From contig NC_050467.1 of assembly GCF_013373865.1 (NCBI RefSeq), positions 37,681,132 through 37,745,131 on the forward strand: 64,000 nt of DNA. Reading direction: 5' to 3'. The position numbers and the translations under genes were made by a program. This document shows positions 50,250-61,941 of the stretch, in pieces. Every line of letters starts with the position of its first letter. Position 1 is the first letter of the stretch. Under the pieces are notes generated by a model. It was not told the origin of the DNA. It saw only the letters and a program-made list of their open reading frames with translations, and ran no database searches. The stretch comes from Monomorium pharaonis. Its lineage: Eukaryota; Arthropoda; Insecta; Hymenoptera; Formicidae.

Positions 50250-50839
50250 TATGATTATATGGTAAATAAAATAAATTGGTTTATTTTAAAAAACTATGTT
50301 GTTAATTCAGCTTGTCCAAGAAAACCGCAGCATGAAAATATCGTGCAACAATTATTTATCACACATCGAATCTCGAAAGACTTTGATATACTACCATTGA
50401 ATTTCGCAAAGATTAGATGAAATTTGATTGTGTTGCGAAGCAATATATCGTGATCGCACGATGCTCACGCCGTGTTGTTCTTATTTCTAATAATACTTAC
50501 GGGACAAAAATGGTAACAATTCCACAATATACAAGAAAATCGCAAATTTTCGTGATTATTAATTATAGTTAAAACGTGTGTATCGATTATTTCTATTTTA
50601 CAACAGAGCTAAATCTCTATCTGACTTTTTGAGATAATACATTATTATTTTACTAGCCGAGTGACAGGAAAGATTTTGTCCTTCTTGAAGGTTTATGTTA
50701 ACAATAAAATCGATTGAAAGTTCTTTAAAACTAGTAAAAATATTATTTATTTTTTAGATGTATTTTATTTATCCATATATTCATTCATTTTAATTCATGT
50801 GAAAATCATTTCGTAAGTATTTTTCTTTTAACTTTAATT

Positions 50840-51130
50840 TACATAAAAATAATGATTTATCATTACAATTGGAGTTCTTCCATCTTTTGATTCTAAGATG
50901 GTAAATAGATTGTAAAATCCTATATTAGGTACATATTACCAAAACATTTCATTCATTAAAATGAACAGAATAGAAGCATATATATTGCATTGCAAATACA
51001 AGTCAAGATGTTGCCACAAATACTAGAATATATTATGTGATTTTCAGGTATCTCGTCAACTATAATTCGTATTCTGTTTAAGTTTCTCTGTGTAATTAAT
51101 TATTCTTAAATACATGTTAAAATTTAGAAA
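50840..51130 (+). pseudogene. Collapsed protease copy: exon 2 and exon 3 start fused to 3' UTR
   Basis: From about 50840 the sequence follows intron 1 and exon 2 of the neighbours. The acceptor AG is AA at 50867-50868, the activation Arg-Ile has become Lys-Met, and a stop follows. Intron 2 continues to a TTTTCAG at 51041-51047 and the first 11 or so bases of exon 3 (GTATCTCGTCA). From about 51058 the sequence jumps to CTATAATTCGTATTCTG, which is 3' UTR in the intact genes. Exons 3-7 are therefore deleted. No clear exon 1 remains. Confidence 0.75.
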
Positions 51131-51329
51131 ACCGTGTTAAAATTCTACTGACACTATATAACACGATTATTAATATGATTCATAATTGTAATCCCAATCA
51201 ATACTACATCATAACTGAATTATCTAATCTTAATTCTTAAGATTTCTTAAGATTCCTTAAAAAATCTGTCGATCATTGGCTTTCTTATATAGAAGTGGGG
51301 TTATATAATTAAAAATAGGTACATATATA

Positions 51330-51361
51330 TATAAATTCACGTTGAAGTGATGTCAAATCAA
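51330..51361 (+). promoter_or_regulatory. TATA box and initiator-like site of paralogue 3
   Basis: TATAAA at 51330-51335 is followed about 28 bp later by TCAA at 51358-51361, where paralogue 2 has TCAG. The ATG is at 51390. Confidence 0.55.
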
Positions 51362-51389
51362 GTTTCATGGATTAGTGAACACGTGTACA

Positions 51390-53292
51390 ATGGCATTAAG
51401 AATTTTGTGTCTCCTCAGCTTTCTGATATTTTCTCATGGTAAGTAATGATTTTTTCGAGTTGACTGATAATTATTTGTTTAAATGAATGCAAATTAATAT
51501 AATCCTCTTAGAAGTATTTTAAACAAAATCGCTTTGCTAGGTATTATTCGAATGATTTCTCTTTGATTCGTCTGTCAATTCATAAAATATAATCAATAAA
51601 TATAAAAAGAAACATAACAATCACAAAACTGTTTTTAGTAACTTTGGATGAAAAGATAGCTAACTCACAAAGATCTAAAAATTTATAAGTTTTAAATACA
51701 TCTAAAAAATAAACGATTGCTCATTAATTTAAATCACTATGAAGATTATTGTATGTATTGTATGTATATTTCTTTTACTTTCATTTACATACTGTAATGA
51801 TAATGATTTATCATTGCAGCTGGAGTTCTTCCACTTTTTGATAACAGAATCGTAAATGGTGAAGATACTAAGTTAGGTGAAATCCCATATCAGGTATATG
51901 TTACTTAAACATTTCATTAAAATAAACAAAAAAAACATTAGTATATATTGAGATATATATGTGACACATAAACGCAGTGTAACAAGTACAAAAATACTAG
52001 AATATTACTTGTAACTTTGACAGGTATCTCTTCAAACCGAATATTCTTCCTTCCATTTCTGTGGTGGCTCAATCTTGAATGATAACTATGTTATTACGGC
52101 AGCTCACTGCGTTGATGAGTAATTATATTGTTATTTATTAATAAACTAATTTTACATATCACACATGTAAATATATATTTCTAACAAACTTTTCAATGTA
52201 CATGTCTATAAATGATCATTTTATCAATATAAAATATATGATACGCTTATATATTACATTTAAAAACTTAAGCAAGTAAATTTTATGTTGTAGCAAAGAC
52301 GCTAATGACATAAAAGTTGTTGCTGATACTATCGACTTAAATAAACCAAAATCGCAGCATAAAGTCACAAAAATTATTGTGCACGAGGAATATGACTCAT
52401 CTAATTCCTGGATTAACGATATTGCTTTACTGAAGGTGATCATATACAGTATCAATTTCTTTTTTACATAATTTTTTACGAAAAAGTTTCATAATCCCTT
52501 TTTTTTTTAATCGGAAATTATAAATATTAAACTGTATTTCAGGTAAAAATTCCCTTTGTAATATCTGCCACCGTTGCATACGTGTCTTTGCTACCAAAAG
52601 ATTACGTAGTTAAGGCCAACGATATTGCTGTTGCGTCGGGATGGGGAGATATCGTGGTAAGTCTTTCGCCTATATATTTTAAATACATATATCGTATAAT
52701 CTGTAACTGCTACGTAAAAACGCGAATTGAAAATTATTTAAAGTTGTATTTATTATTCATAGTATCTATATAAAAAGAATTAATGTCACACCGAGAAAAG
52801 CAATGATAAATATTATGAAATTATAGGAGAACGGGCCGAGCACTAATAAGTTACAACGAGTCAATATTCTCATCGCTGATCAAGAATCCTGTAGGTCCAT
52901 ATACAAGAAAGAAGGATATAATGTCTATCCTACCCAAATTTGCGCATACGACCCATCAGTTGAGAAAGGAATTTGCAACGTAAGTTTTACTTAAGATTTT
53001 AACTTTTAAGCATTAGATCATTTATTTAATATTCTTACAGTAATAATTTAGATATATATACCACGATTTGAAAAATAAGCGAATAAAACTTATTAAAAAT
53101 GTACACAAAACAAGAATTAAATTTGAAACGGTATCTGGCTTCTTTCAGGGTGATTCTGGTGGCCCGTTGACTGTCAATGGAAAACTCATTGGACTTGTAT
53201 CCTGGTCACTAGGTTGTGCCAAAATCAAATACCCCGCCGTTTATACACGCGTTGTGTCTTATCTAGATTGGATTGAAAATAATGCAATCTAA
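51390..53292 (+). CDS. Chymotrypsin-like serine protease, paralogue 3
   Basis: Seven exons: 51390-51438, 51820-51893, 52024-52118, 52294-52435, 52543-52656, 52827-52979, 53149-53292, encoding 256 residues with every intron GT-AG and in phase. Signal peptide about 1-16; activation at R26/I27 (DNR|IVNG); triad H69, D115, S212; canonical SGWG. The 189-192 segment reads G-I-C-N, so Ile replaces the Ser at 190 of the other two copies, and Asn lies at 192. Residue 190 lines the S1 pocket, so a specificity shift is plausible but unproven. The gene is the closest relative of paralogue 2 and its introns align with that gene. Confidence 0.92.
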
Positions 53293-53456
53293 ACAAATCC
53301 TATTCATGTCCACAACTATAACTCGTACTCTCCATAATTTTTAAATTATTGATTCTTAAATCTCCGAAAAAAATGTTTCTTTTGATGTAAAGTATGATTT
53401 GATTATATATGAAGAATTTTTAAAAAAATGATGAATTGAGCCTGCTCATGGCAAAA

Positions 53457-53498
53457 ATTGTCTCTTATCTAGATTAGATTGAAAATAACGCAGTCTAA
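53457..53498 (+). pseudogene. Stray last-exon tail of a protease copy
   Basis: The sequence reads K-I-V-S-Y-L-D-stop-I-E-N-N-A-V-stop, matching the C-terminal residues of the intact genes with Trp changed to TAG at 53475-53477. The following 200 bp resemble their 3' UTR. It lies about 165 bp after the stop of paralogue 3, so it is probably a partial duplication of that gene's end. Confidence 0.75.
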
Positions 53499-53849
53499 AA
53501 CATTCCAATTTGTTTTTAACTATAATTTAAACTCTGCTCTTTGTACTGTATATAATTATTGTTTATAATTATCAATTCTTTAAACCATGGAAAGGATTTT
53601 TTGATATAAAAATGACAATGTTAAGTTTTACACAAATATAGAGTTGTATATAATAAGCACACTAAAAATTCTGTACACATCTTTGATGACATAAATATTA
53701 TTGATTTATTAAAAAAAAACTGATAAGTTTAATTTACTCGAGGACAGGAAATTAAGGATTAATTTCTTTTTTCTTTTTCGCGTGACACAAGTCTATCACA
53801 AATTAAATTTTTCACAAAAATTTCGATATAAAGTTAATGGATAGCGCAA

Positions 53850-55080
53850 AAGATCAGATAAGACTTGGCTCTGTCGTTTAATCAATACACCGTAATTGCG
53901 CATTACTCTTGTGTTGTTGTTATATTGATACTTGGCAGAGCGGAAACGTCGATGCACAATCTTTTAATCTTTGCGAACAAATAAATATGTTGAAAAAAAT
54001 TGCAAATTTTTCTACACATATGTTTCTAATTTTTGAGAGTATGATTCAGAATAAGATTTTAAAAAATACATGGCATGTAGAACGTAGGATCCTTTTCTTT
54101 ATATCCCTAATTTTAAAATAATTCTAAAATTTGTTATGAATGGATAGCACGTAAAGGTTAGATAAGACTCAGTTTTTATATTTTAAAATAAATGTATACG
54201 TGATCGCATGGCACTCACGTGTTGCTCTTATTACATTTAGAAATCCATTTTAACCCTAATTAATAGTCATGATAGTAATGGCGTCTCTATTTGGTAAAAT
54301 CATAGGAGAGATAAAAAAGATTATCTTTCAATTTTTATCATTAATCACACACGCTCTCAAGATTTATGAATAATGAAAAGATAATTAAAAGTACAAGAAA
54401 ATCCTTTCCTAAGCTGCAATACAGATAAAAAACTAATAAAAATGTAGACAAACTTATTCTTTTTCTAAAAAATGATTAACAGAACGTTAGAAACTTTCCG
54501 AATACGAAGAGCTGTAATTAAGGTAAAAATTATTGTTAAGTACGAACTCCAATTATTAAGTGCAATTATTTCGAAGAAATTTTTATTAAAAAATATCCTC
54601 AGTAATTTGATTTTGATACTTGTATGAAAATCCTAATAATTTCATAATTTTATTAGCAATGTAGTACGAGATTTTCAGCTGCTATTAAACTTTCAGAAAT
54701 TAATTTGTCGTGCAAAGACGAACGGCTACTTTTCGTTTTAGTTACGTAACAGATGTTATAAGCTGTTTCGTCGTATCATACATAAATATTCTCGAATATC
54801 TTTACGATTCAGAACTGTGTACTAAATGCAGTATATTTATTATTAGTTGATCGGAATAAGATGTATAATACACACACACGCGCGCGCGCGCACACACACA
54901 CACACATTGCTAAAATTTCCTAACCAAACTATCCGAGTAGATACATGAATTATATGTACAGTTTGCAAAGCTTATGTACAAGCAACCCTTTGTTCTAGAA
55001 GGCTAATTTTCACAGTATTACAACACGAACTAGCCACAAAAGCATTATTCTCTTTCATAACTGCATATAAGCAGTATTAC
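53850..55080. repeat. Protease-flank module, copy near 54 kb
   Basis: Homologous to 35085-36299. The TTGGCAGAGCGGAAAC part lies at 53934-53950, and a second block with GCACTCACGTGTTGCTCTTATT lies at about 54215. A related stretch also follows paralogue 2 at about 50380-50520. No coding sequence is seen. The modules mark how downstream DNA was copied along with protease genes. Confidence 0.6.
54871..54906. repeat. (CA)n(CG)n(CA)n microsatellite
   Basis: Alternating purine-pyrimidine tract with a CG core between two CA runs. Confidence 0.95.
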
Positions 55081-56126
55081 AATCGTGTTAAAAGTAATCA
55101 CACATTTGCGCAGCATGTAATTTTGTGATGTAATAGCGCAAATAAGTGCAAGTAAAAAAACGCTTTATATTGCTCTCTCTGTTTCAAAAATATAAAAGTA
55201 CAAAATATGATACATATGTATTATATTATATTATGTACAAATATGCATACAAAGACTGTCATTGTATAAAAAATTCAAAATAACACGTAGCGATTTTTCT
55301 TTAATTCAATCTAAATAATTTATTACTGCATTAACTTAATTGGAACCGAATTAAATAACTTTACATCACAAAAATATTTTCGATAACTCAAAGTTTATTC
55401 ACAGAATAGTAATCTCATGTCAATTAAATTACTCATTAAATCTGTATTCTAAAATACAACAAATAGAAATGTATACTTTGCAGGAAAAATTCTTTTAAAA
55501 ATAGTCTCGATAATGCAACTAAGAGAAAAATTTTGACGAAACGAAACCCTTTTGATTCGCAATCACTTTCGACTGTCACGATACTCCTCTTCCATCATTT
55601 TCTCTCTTTCCTCTTTTTTTACATACTATAGCTCTTTCGTTTCTTGTTTTCTTGAATTCTAAGATAATTCAGTGTGACAACTTAATTTTATTAGAACGTT
55701 ATCAGGGTCACGTAGATTTTAGTACAAATAAATTAATGTTTCATTAACAATGACAAAAAAGAGTAAATTTTATAATTTAAAAGTACAACAAAAATGAGAT
55801 CAAGTTCTAAAAATTATTAAATCTAACCAAAACATGCTCGACAATTATTTAGTTAATTACACGGAACATAAATTTTAATATTAATTTAATGGAATCGTGA
55901 TAAAACAAATTGAGGAGCATTTTGAATAAAATTTCAATGATATCTCACATGCTTATCAAGACGATTGTTCATTACAACTAATATTCAAGTACAAGAACAT
56001 TCCTACTGATCCATTCACACTCTAGTTTTCTCATGGAAATATATTAAACATCTAACAATAAGCATAATGTTAGAAGCAATAAATTCAATATAACTTCAAC
56101 TCAGTTAGTTTGATCAGTTACACACA

Positions 56127-56175
56127 ATGACGTTGAAAATTTTGTGTCTTTTCAGCCTCCTGGCGTTCTCTCATG
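56127..56175 (+). pseudogene. Orphan signal-peptide exon of a protease copy
   Basis: This 49-nt exon encodes M-T-L-K-I-L-C-L-F-S-L-L-A-F-S-H and ends in phase 1 at a GTGAAT donor. Length, phase and sequence match exon 1 of paralogues 2 and 3, and the first 60 or so intron bases also match. No exon 2-7 homologue follows before the region changes character; a minisatellite begins 170 bp downstream. Upstream sequence from about 55900 resembles the promoter region of paralogue 2. It could still be spliced to something outside my recognition, but the protease itself is absent. Confidence 0.75.
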
Positions 56176-56348
56176 GTGAATAATGATTATCTCGAATTGA
56201 CTTATAATCACACGTTTAAGCAAATACATATTTACTACACTAGGAAATAGCTATCGGAACTAACCAATATGATTCGCATTGATCGCAGCAGCCACGATGT
56301 AGCAGACACATTTATTATGTCATATATTTATATAAAAATTTATATAAC

Positions 56349-56674
56349 CGGGAGAGACGGGAAGAGACGGGGAGAGACCGGGAGAGACGGGGAGAGACCG
56401 GGAGAGACCGGGAGAGACGGAGAGAGACGGGGAGAGACCGGGAGAGACCGGAGAGACGGGGAGAGACCGGGAGAGACGGAGAGAAACCGGGAGAGACGAG
56501 GAGAGACCGGGAGAGACGGGGAGAGACCGGGAGAGATGGGGAGAGACCGGAGAGACGGGGAGAGACTGGGAGGGACCGGGAGAGACGGGGAGAGACAGGG
56601 AGAGATGGGGAGAGACCGGGAGAGACGCAGAGAAACGGAGAGAGACCGGAGAGACGGGGAAAGACGGGGAGAGA
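56349..56674. repeat. GGGAGAGACC minisatellite
   Basis: About 30 tandem units of 9-11 bp (GGGAGAGACC, GGAGAGACGG and variants). The + strand stays open for 139 codons of Gly/Arg/Glu/Asp-rich peptide from 56269, which I attribute to the repeat. Confidence 0.95.
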
Positions 56675-59108
56675 TAATAATAATTTAATAATAATAACTA
56701 ATAATAATAAACTAACTAATAAAAGTATACTAATTAAGCAGATTGTACATGTTTAGTAAATGATTTGAAAAAATGATAAAATTCTATGATAATAAACAAT
56801 CTATGATAATAAATCATTATGTAATGAGTGAGAAAAGTATTTCTAATACTCTACTAAATTAAAAAAAAATATTCTCAACAATTATTTGAGATTGATTACA
56901 GAATATAAGTTCTATTAAACATCAAATTATGTATTCAATTTCGCAAGTTAAGTATTTCGTATTAAATTTTAAGTATAAATACGTTTAAGTAAAAATAAGT
57001 TTCAAAATAAATGCATTTTGTTATATATTGTTGATATTGCACGTATATGTTTGATACAACTTTCAGTTATGGACAAATTTATTATAAATTCCTCTCTGGA
57101 TTCTCTCATATACATTGTACTACACAAACACTGTTAGCTATTGAAGCCTAATTTTCGTTTCCATAGGGCCTCTGGTTAATTTTGTGTATAAAGATTATAT
57201 ACGATCGTTAGATCTTAAGTAAATACCGACATACTTCCAATATATATTATACGTAGCAGCTACTCGATAAATTGTTCAAACATTAAACATTTTGCGCTAA
57301 GAACAATTTATACACGCAAAATTAATTTGCAAGATATACTAATGCATTTATTAAGAATTTAACAATAAAGAATTTTTGTAATTAATATTGTATTTTTTGT
57401 AATTAATATCCAATTTAATTAACGACAAGATGAAGATAAGATTATATAATGATTATTATGTAATGACTATTATATACGCACATTCAAAATTTATAACAAT
57501 AAATTTTTTTATATATTATAGATATTAAAAAATATATAAATTGTTCGTACTAACAAATATATACTGTTGACGTACAATTGACTGACTATCGTTGACTCTT
57601 ACTACTTGTTTTAAATGTACGAGAAATTTTAATTTCGCCAAAAACGCCTCTACAGTGTTCTAACATATAAAATGTAATTATTATATAAATATTATTTTTA
57701 TAAACAGCAGTTTTTAACTGATGTGAAGACCTACAATTATCGAACAAACTAAGTTTGCTTGTAGTATTGAAACCAATTGCATTTAGTAGAAGTAGTGTCT
57801 TGGAAAGACATAAGCTCTCACCTTTCCTCTCACGTTTCTAACCTACGATCGAGTAAATGGCTGCATAAATGAGTTCAAATAAGCCTTCAAAACCATGGAC
57901 TCGAAACTTGCACCTAGCTCCTTCAAATGTTGTTTGAATTCTTAAGGTGGTCTATTAAATTCCTCCATCTCAAATAACTTTTAATTGCACGGTAACAACA
58001 TAAAATATTCGCGACGTGACATAAAAGTGGATTATAAATTTTAGACTTATCTTATACTAAATCTTTTCATTGTAATAGAATTTTATTGCGTTTCCACTCT
58101 TCGAAATCCATTTAAAAAGTCTAGCTCTATAAAAACGGGTACCGAAGGAGAGTCACGTTCACGAATGCGAGTTATAGCTTCGCATCTTTTCAAATTAAAT
58201 ATTCTTTTCAGGAATGTGTGCCTGAGAGTATTTCACCATGGAATCATCTCAGATATGGAATAGCACGTGCGGCGCACGGCATACGCAATTAAAGTCGAGC
58301 TTTGGCGCGCGGCCAATCAAATCTTTCTGCTGCTTTTTCATTAATATAAGATCTTTATTTTTTGTACTATTAGTACCAAGTTTAATCAGTTTAGTTTGAT
58401 TAGTTTTCAGCAAGCTTTATACGATCGATAGAATTTCACCGAATTTTAATATTAAGAATTAAACGATGTTTACATAAATAATAATTACAATTTACCCATA
58501 GTGCATGTATACGAATAATGTTACTTATACTGTTGTGATAGAGATAAGACAATATTACTTCGATTATGTGTTGCAATAAAAGTAATCTTTACACATAGCT
58601 TATACAATCAAAGTTTGAAGAACTCACCTGCACATGAAGTCAAGTAATAGGATTTTTCTTCGGTCTCCTCTAGAGACTAAACTTTAAAATAACTATTGCA
58701 ACAGGATATATACACGAGAAAGTAAACCAAAGTTATAATGTTCACATGAATCATCGCATGAATCTTTACTTTCTTTTCTATTGCAGTTATATTCTCTACT
58801 TAAAAAGTAATTTAAGTAAAACAATATATAATTTTTATCCAATGATATTTTTTTCTCTTTCCCTGTGTAATAATTTCTATAACTGGTTACCATAATTGTC
58901 ATTATACAAATAAATTCCATTTTGCAAAATGTGCATTAAAAAAAATTCATTTTATCTATTAATAATTCATATGACTCTTTGAACTATCGGTCATACTTAT
59001 ACAATGTATTAAATCACAGTATTATATTTCCTCATATTACTTTGCATTATTTTATACTATCTCGTATAATGAACAGAATATCAAACAAATATGAGAAAAA
59101 TATCTTGT
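56675..59108. other. Intergenic, no gene seen
   Basis: AT-rich DNA without a recognisable protease exon. A GC-richer patch at about 58.1-58.3 kb could be regulatory. On the minus strand a good donor (TGCAG|GTGAGT, junction at 58628/58627) might close a small downstream exon of the Cys/His-rich gene, but the matching acceptor is poor and I do not annotate it. Confidence 0.45.
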
Positions 59109-59180
59109 TTAAAGATGACGGCGATACAAGGATGCCGCAATACTAATTACGAGCGTGACCAAAAACAGACTAACGCTTAC

Positions 59181-61941
59181 CTGCTTGCGAAGCGGCGTGA
59201 CGCATTCGTCCTTCGTACGCTCAAAGCGCTCGAACTTGAAGCTGTTGCTGCGGTAGAGCTCGTTGTCGCTCTGTTGCCTCCTGCAGAGCCGTCGCGTGAG
59301 CGCGCGCGGCCTGCAGGGCGCACATTCGGTGGCGAGCTCCCAGTGCAAGTGCAACATCGCGAGTTCGGCGGTGCAACGTGCCATCGCGCAGCCGGCGCGC
59401 CTCACGCGGCACTTGACTCGCTTGATGCGGCCCTCGGGCTGCGGCTTGTGGCCGCAGGGTTGCGTGCCACTGCAGCTGCAGTCTGTGCACGTGCGGCGCG
59501 TACGGCGCGTCTTGATCGTGTGCGAGCACGGCTTCGCCTCCTCGCCACACTCGCACTCGCATGGCGCCTCGCCGCCGCCTGTGTGGGCGCAGTTTGATCT
59601 CTCGTCGGCGCACTCGCACGGCTGCTGCTGCTGCTGCAACTGCGTGGAGGAGACAGGGGAGGAGGAAGATTGCGCTCGGCGACGAGTACTGATGCCGCAG
59701 GCTGCGTGCCGGCAAGAACGATCCGCGCACTCGCATCTGCAACGAAAATCGTGTAAACGTATGAAAAGGGCGAAATTAACTGGCAAACACTGGCCAAGAA
59801 ATTTAAGTAATTAGAGAAATTAGATAAAAAAGAACTTCCTATTTTTTACTTCTGAGATCTTTTCATTTCTGAATTTAGATTAAAAATTATGCTGAAATAT
59901 TTCGAAAACACAAGGGGTTGCTATTCTTAAAGCGCTATTATTGATCTCTCCGAGAGAATAAATATTATAACTTAAGTAATTATCCAAGTATCCAGATATT
60001 ACTGGAAAACATCAATTTTCATATAACGGTCGCGACATACTTTGTCCGAGATATTTGACAACCGGATCGCGTTTAAATTGAACCACGAGAGTCCCTATCG
60101 ACTATTGGAAACTTTATTTAGCGTATCGTAGTAAAACAGAAAGAAAAGTTCACTCAAGAAGATAAAAAGAAAATTCAGGGTTCTGGTCACAGAGCTCGTT
60201 TGCATGCGGCTATATTGCGATTGAATATCGGAGCAACCAGATAATTGCATACAAATTAAATTGACCTTATTACTAAATTAATTTCATAATTTAGCATTTT
60301 CCTCTCTTGGTAATATTAAATTTGCAATTTTTTGAATTTCTTACGCTTTCCATGTTTCTTTATTAATATATAATCCCTTTCATAAAAAAATTTATGTATG
60401 TGATACAAACGTTTTAATTCCCCATATATTTATTTATTTATACAAGTTAACATTGTATAAAAATATGAATTGCAGTGTAATTGCGAGAAACACTTTGTTT
60501 CGTGATAAATTCATATTAATATGTCTCTATAAATTCACACCTACACATAAAAGTTTATACTCATTATTTAATAAAATAAAACTATAAGAGACTTATGTTA
60601 TTTATGAGTTAGAAATGGAAATAAATATAAATATTTCCTGCATAATTCGCTGTAGCACGTGGCACTTTATAAATCAATATCGCAGCGTGGTCTTTTATCT
60701 TTTCTCCGGAAGAGATAAAAACCACGCAAATTGGTATTCTCAAGTTCTTCAGACAGACGAATATTTCCTCCGTTATGTCGACATAAAAATGCTTTCAAAT
60801 GTTCCACGGCTTTGCCATAACGGAAAATCTACCATATTAATTCAGACAAAGCAATCGCTTTGTTTACCCTACAAATGAACAGCTGCGTCAACCTTGGAGG
60901 AGTTTGGCCACCGGGTAAATCCATGGACCTTGGTAGGATCTATACTAGCTACTTGCGTTCATCTCACCTAAAACCTGCTTATGATCAGCGCAAGTACCAA
61001 ACAGCATGTTGCCTCTTGATCTCCACCGTGCCTTCCACCCCTTTCGCCGTGATCTTTCAGAGCGCAGTCGAGAGCTTTATGCAATCGATCGTCATTCTAT
61101 CGCCACGGAATCACCAAAATATCCATCAAAAATCGCCATCGATAAAAATTTCACAAATTAAAATGACAAAAATTAAAGAATTCATAGATAATAGGAGCAT
61201 ATAATAAAACTGGAGAACCCGATATGCATATAACTGTTGCTTGTTATTTCCATTCTTATCGATCGAATGAAGCTATCCTTTCTAAAGAAAACCATCAACG
61301 ACATTTTTCAGGAGAACATATCGTGACACAATATCACAATATCTATACGAGTACCAACAGTTTTTCGATTATCTATCACCGAAAGGTCATTGGTCAACAA
61401 GTGCTATCGATCGAATAAGACAGTGCAATGTCTCCCCCGTTCTATACATCGTTGCAACAGCAATAAGTGCAATCTCTCACCAACCTACCCCAATCTTCGA
61501 TTCCCAGCGACATCAGCCAGCTGGCTTTTAGAGGGTGAAATAAATCCAACGGTATTACATCGTCGCATTTATTTACCTTCTGACCCTTCGCAGGGCCGAT
61601 CCTCGCTGTGCATGCAGACAGGGCTGCGATTCCGGCGGACAATCGCAGCTGACGGTGAACGCGGAGGCGGCGGCGGCTGCGGCGGCGGCGGTAGAAGCAG
61701 CACCAGCCGGTCTCGTACGACGAACCCTTATTAGTACCGGATGCACCGGGCACGGTTGCACCTGACAGCCGCAGACGATGGTCTGGGGCCCGCCGCCAGA
61801 ACTGCCGCGAGACTTACGGCCACCGCCACCGCGCTTCGCGCGTTGGTCCACGTGTAACTGGCACGGCTGCACGGGACAGCCACAACGGGCCGCGGCGCCG
61901 CGACGCCCGGCGCCCTGTACGCGTCTCCACACCCGCTCCAT
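59181..61941 (-). CDS. Cys/His-rich repeat protein, unrecognised family, 3' end not found
   Basis: Two minus-strand exons, 61577-61941 and 59181-59736, join in phase 2 through an Arg codon (donor AAG|GTAAAT, acceptor CGTTGCAG) and give 307 residues. The second exon ends at a consensus donor CAG|GTAAGC, so more exons should follow. The start is the first ATG after an in-frame TGA. Seven C-x-C-x(4-6)-C-x(1-2)-H motifs begin at C20, C57, C99, C123, C162, C183 and C208, separated by Gly/Ala/Ser- or Gln-rich linkers. A further Cys-rich basic segment follows (about 225-275) and then a charged region with S-F-K-F-E-R-F-E-R. No signal peptide is evident. Strongly GC-biased third codon positions support coding on this strand. 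I do not recognise the family; metal binding by the CxC...C..H units is inference. It lies 650 bp downstream of the VWA8 stop on the same strand. Confidence 0.7.

Noticed and set aside
56269..56688. 139-codon + strand open frame of Gly/Arg/Glu/Asp repeats
   Set aside because: It is explained by the GGGAGAGACC minisatellite, with no splice or conservation evidence.
58628..58676. Possible 49-nt minus-strand exon continuing the Cys/His-rich gene
   Set aside because: The donor is good and the phase fits, but the acceptor has a poor pyrimidine tract and the peptide is unremarkable.
59091..59814. Plus-strand frames of 168 and 183 codons, Ala/Arg-rich
   Set aside because: They are antisense to the Cys/His-rich exon. 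The minus strand has matched splice sites, kept phase and a structured Cys/His pattern.
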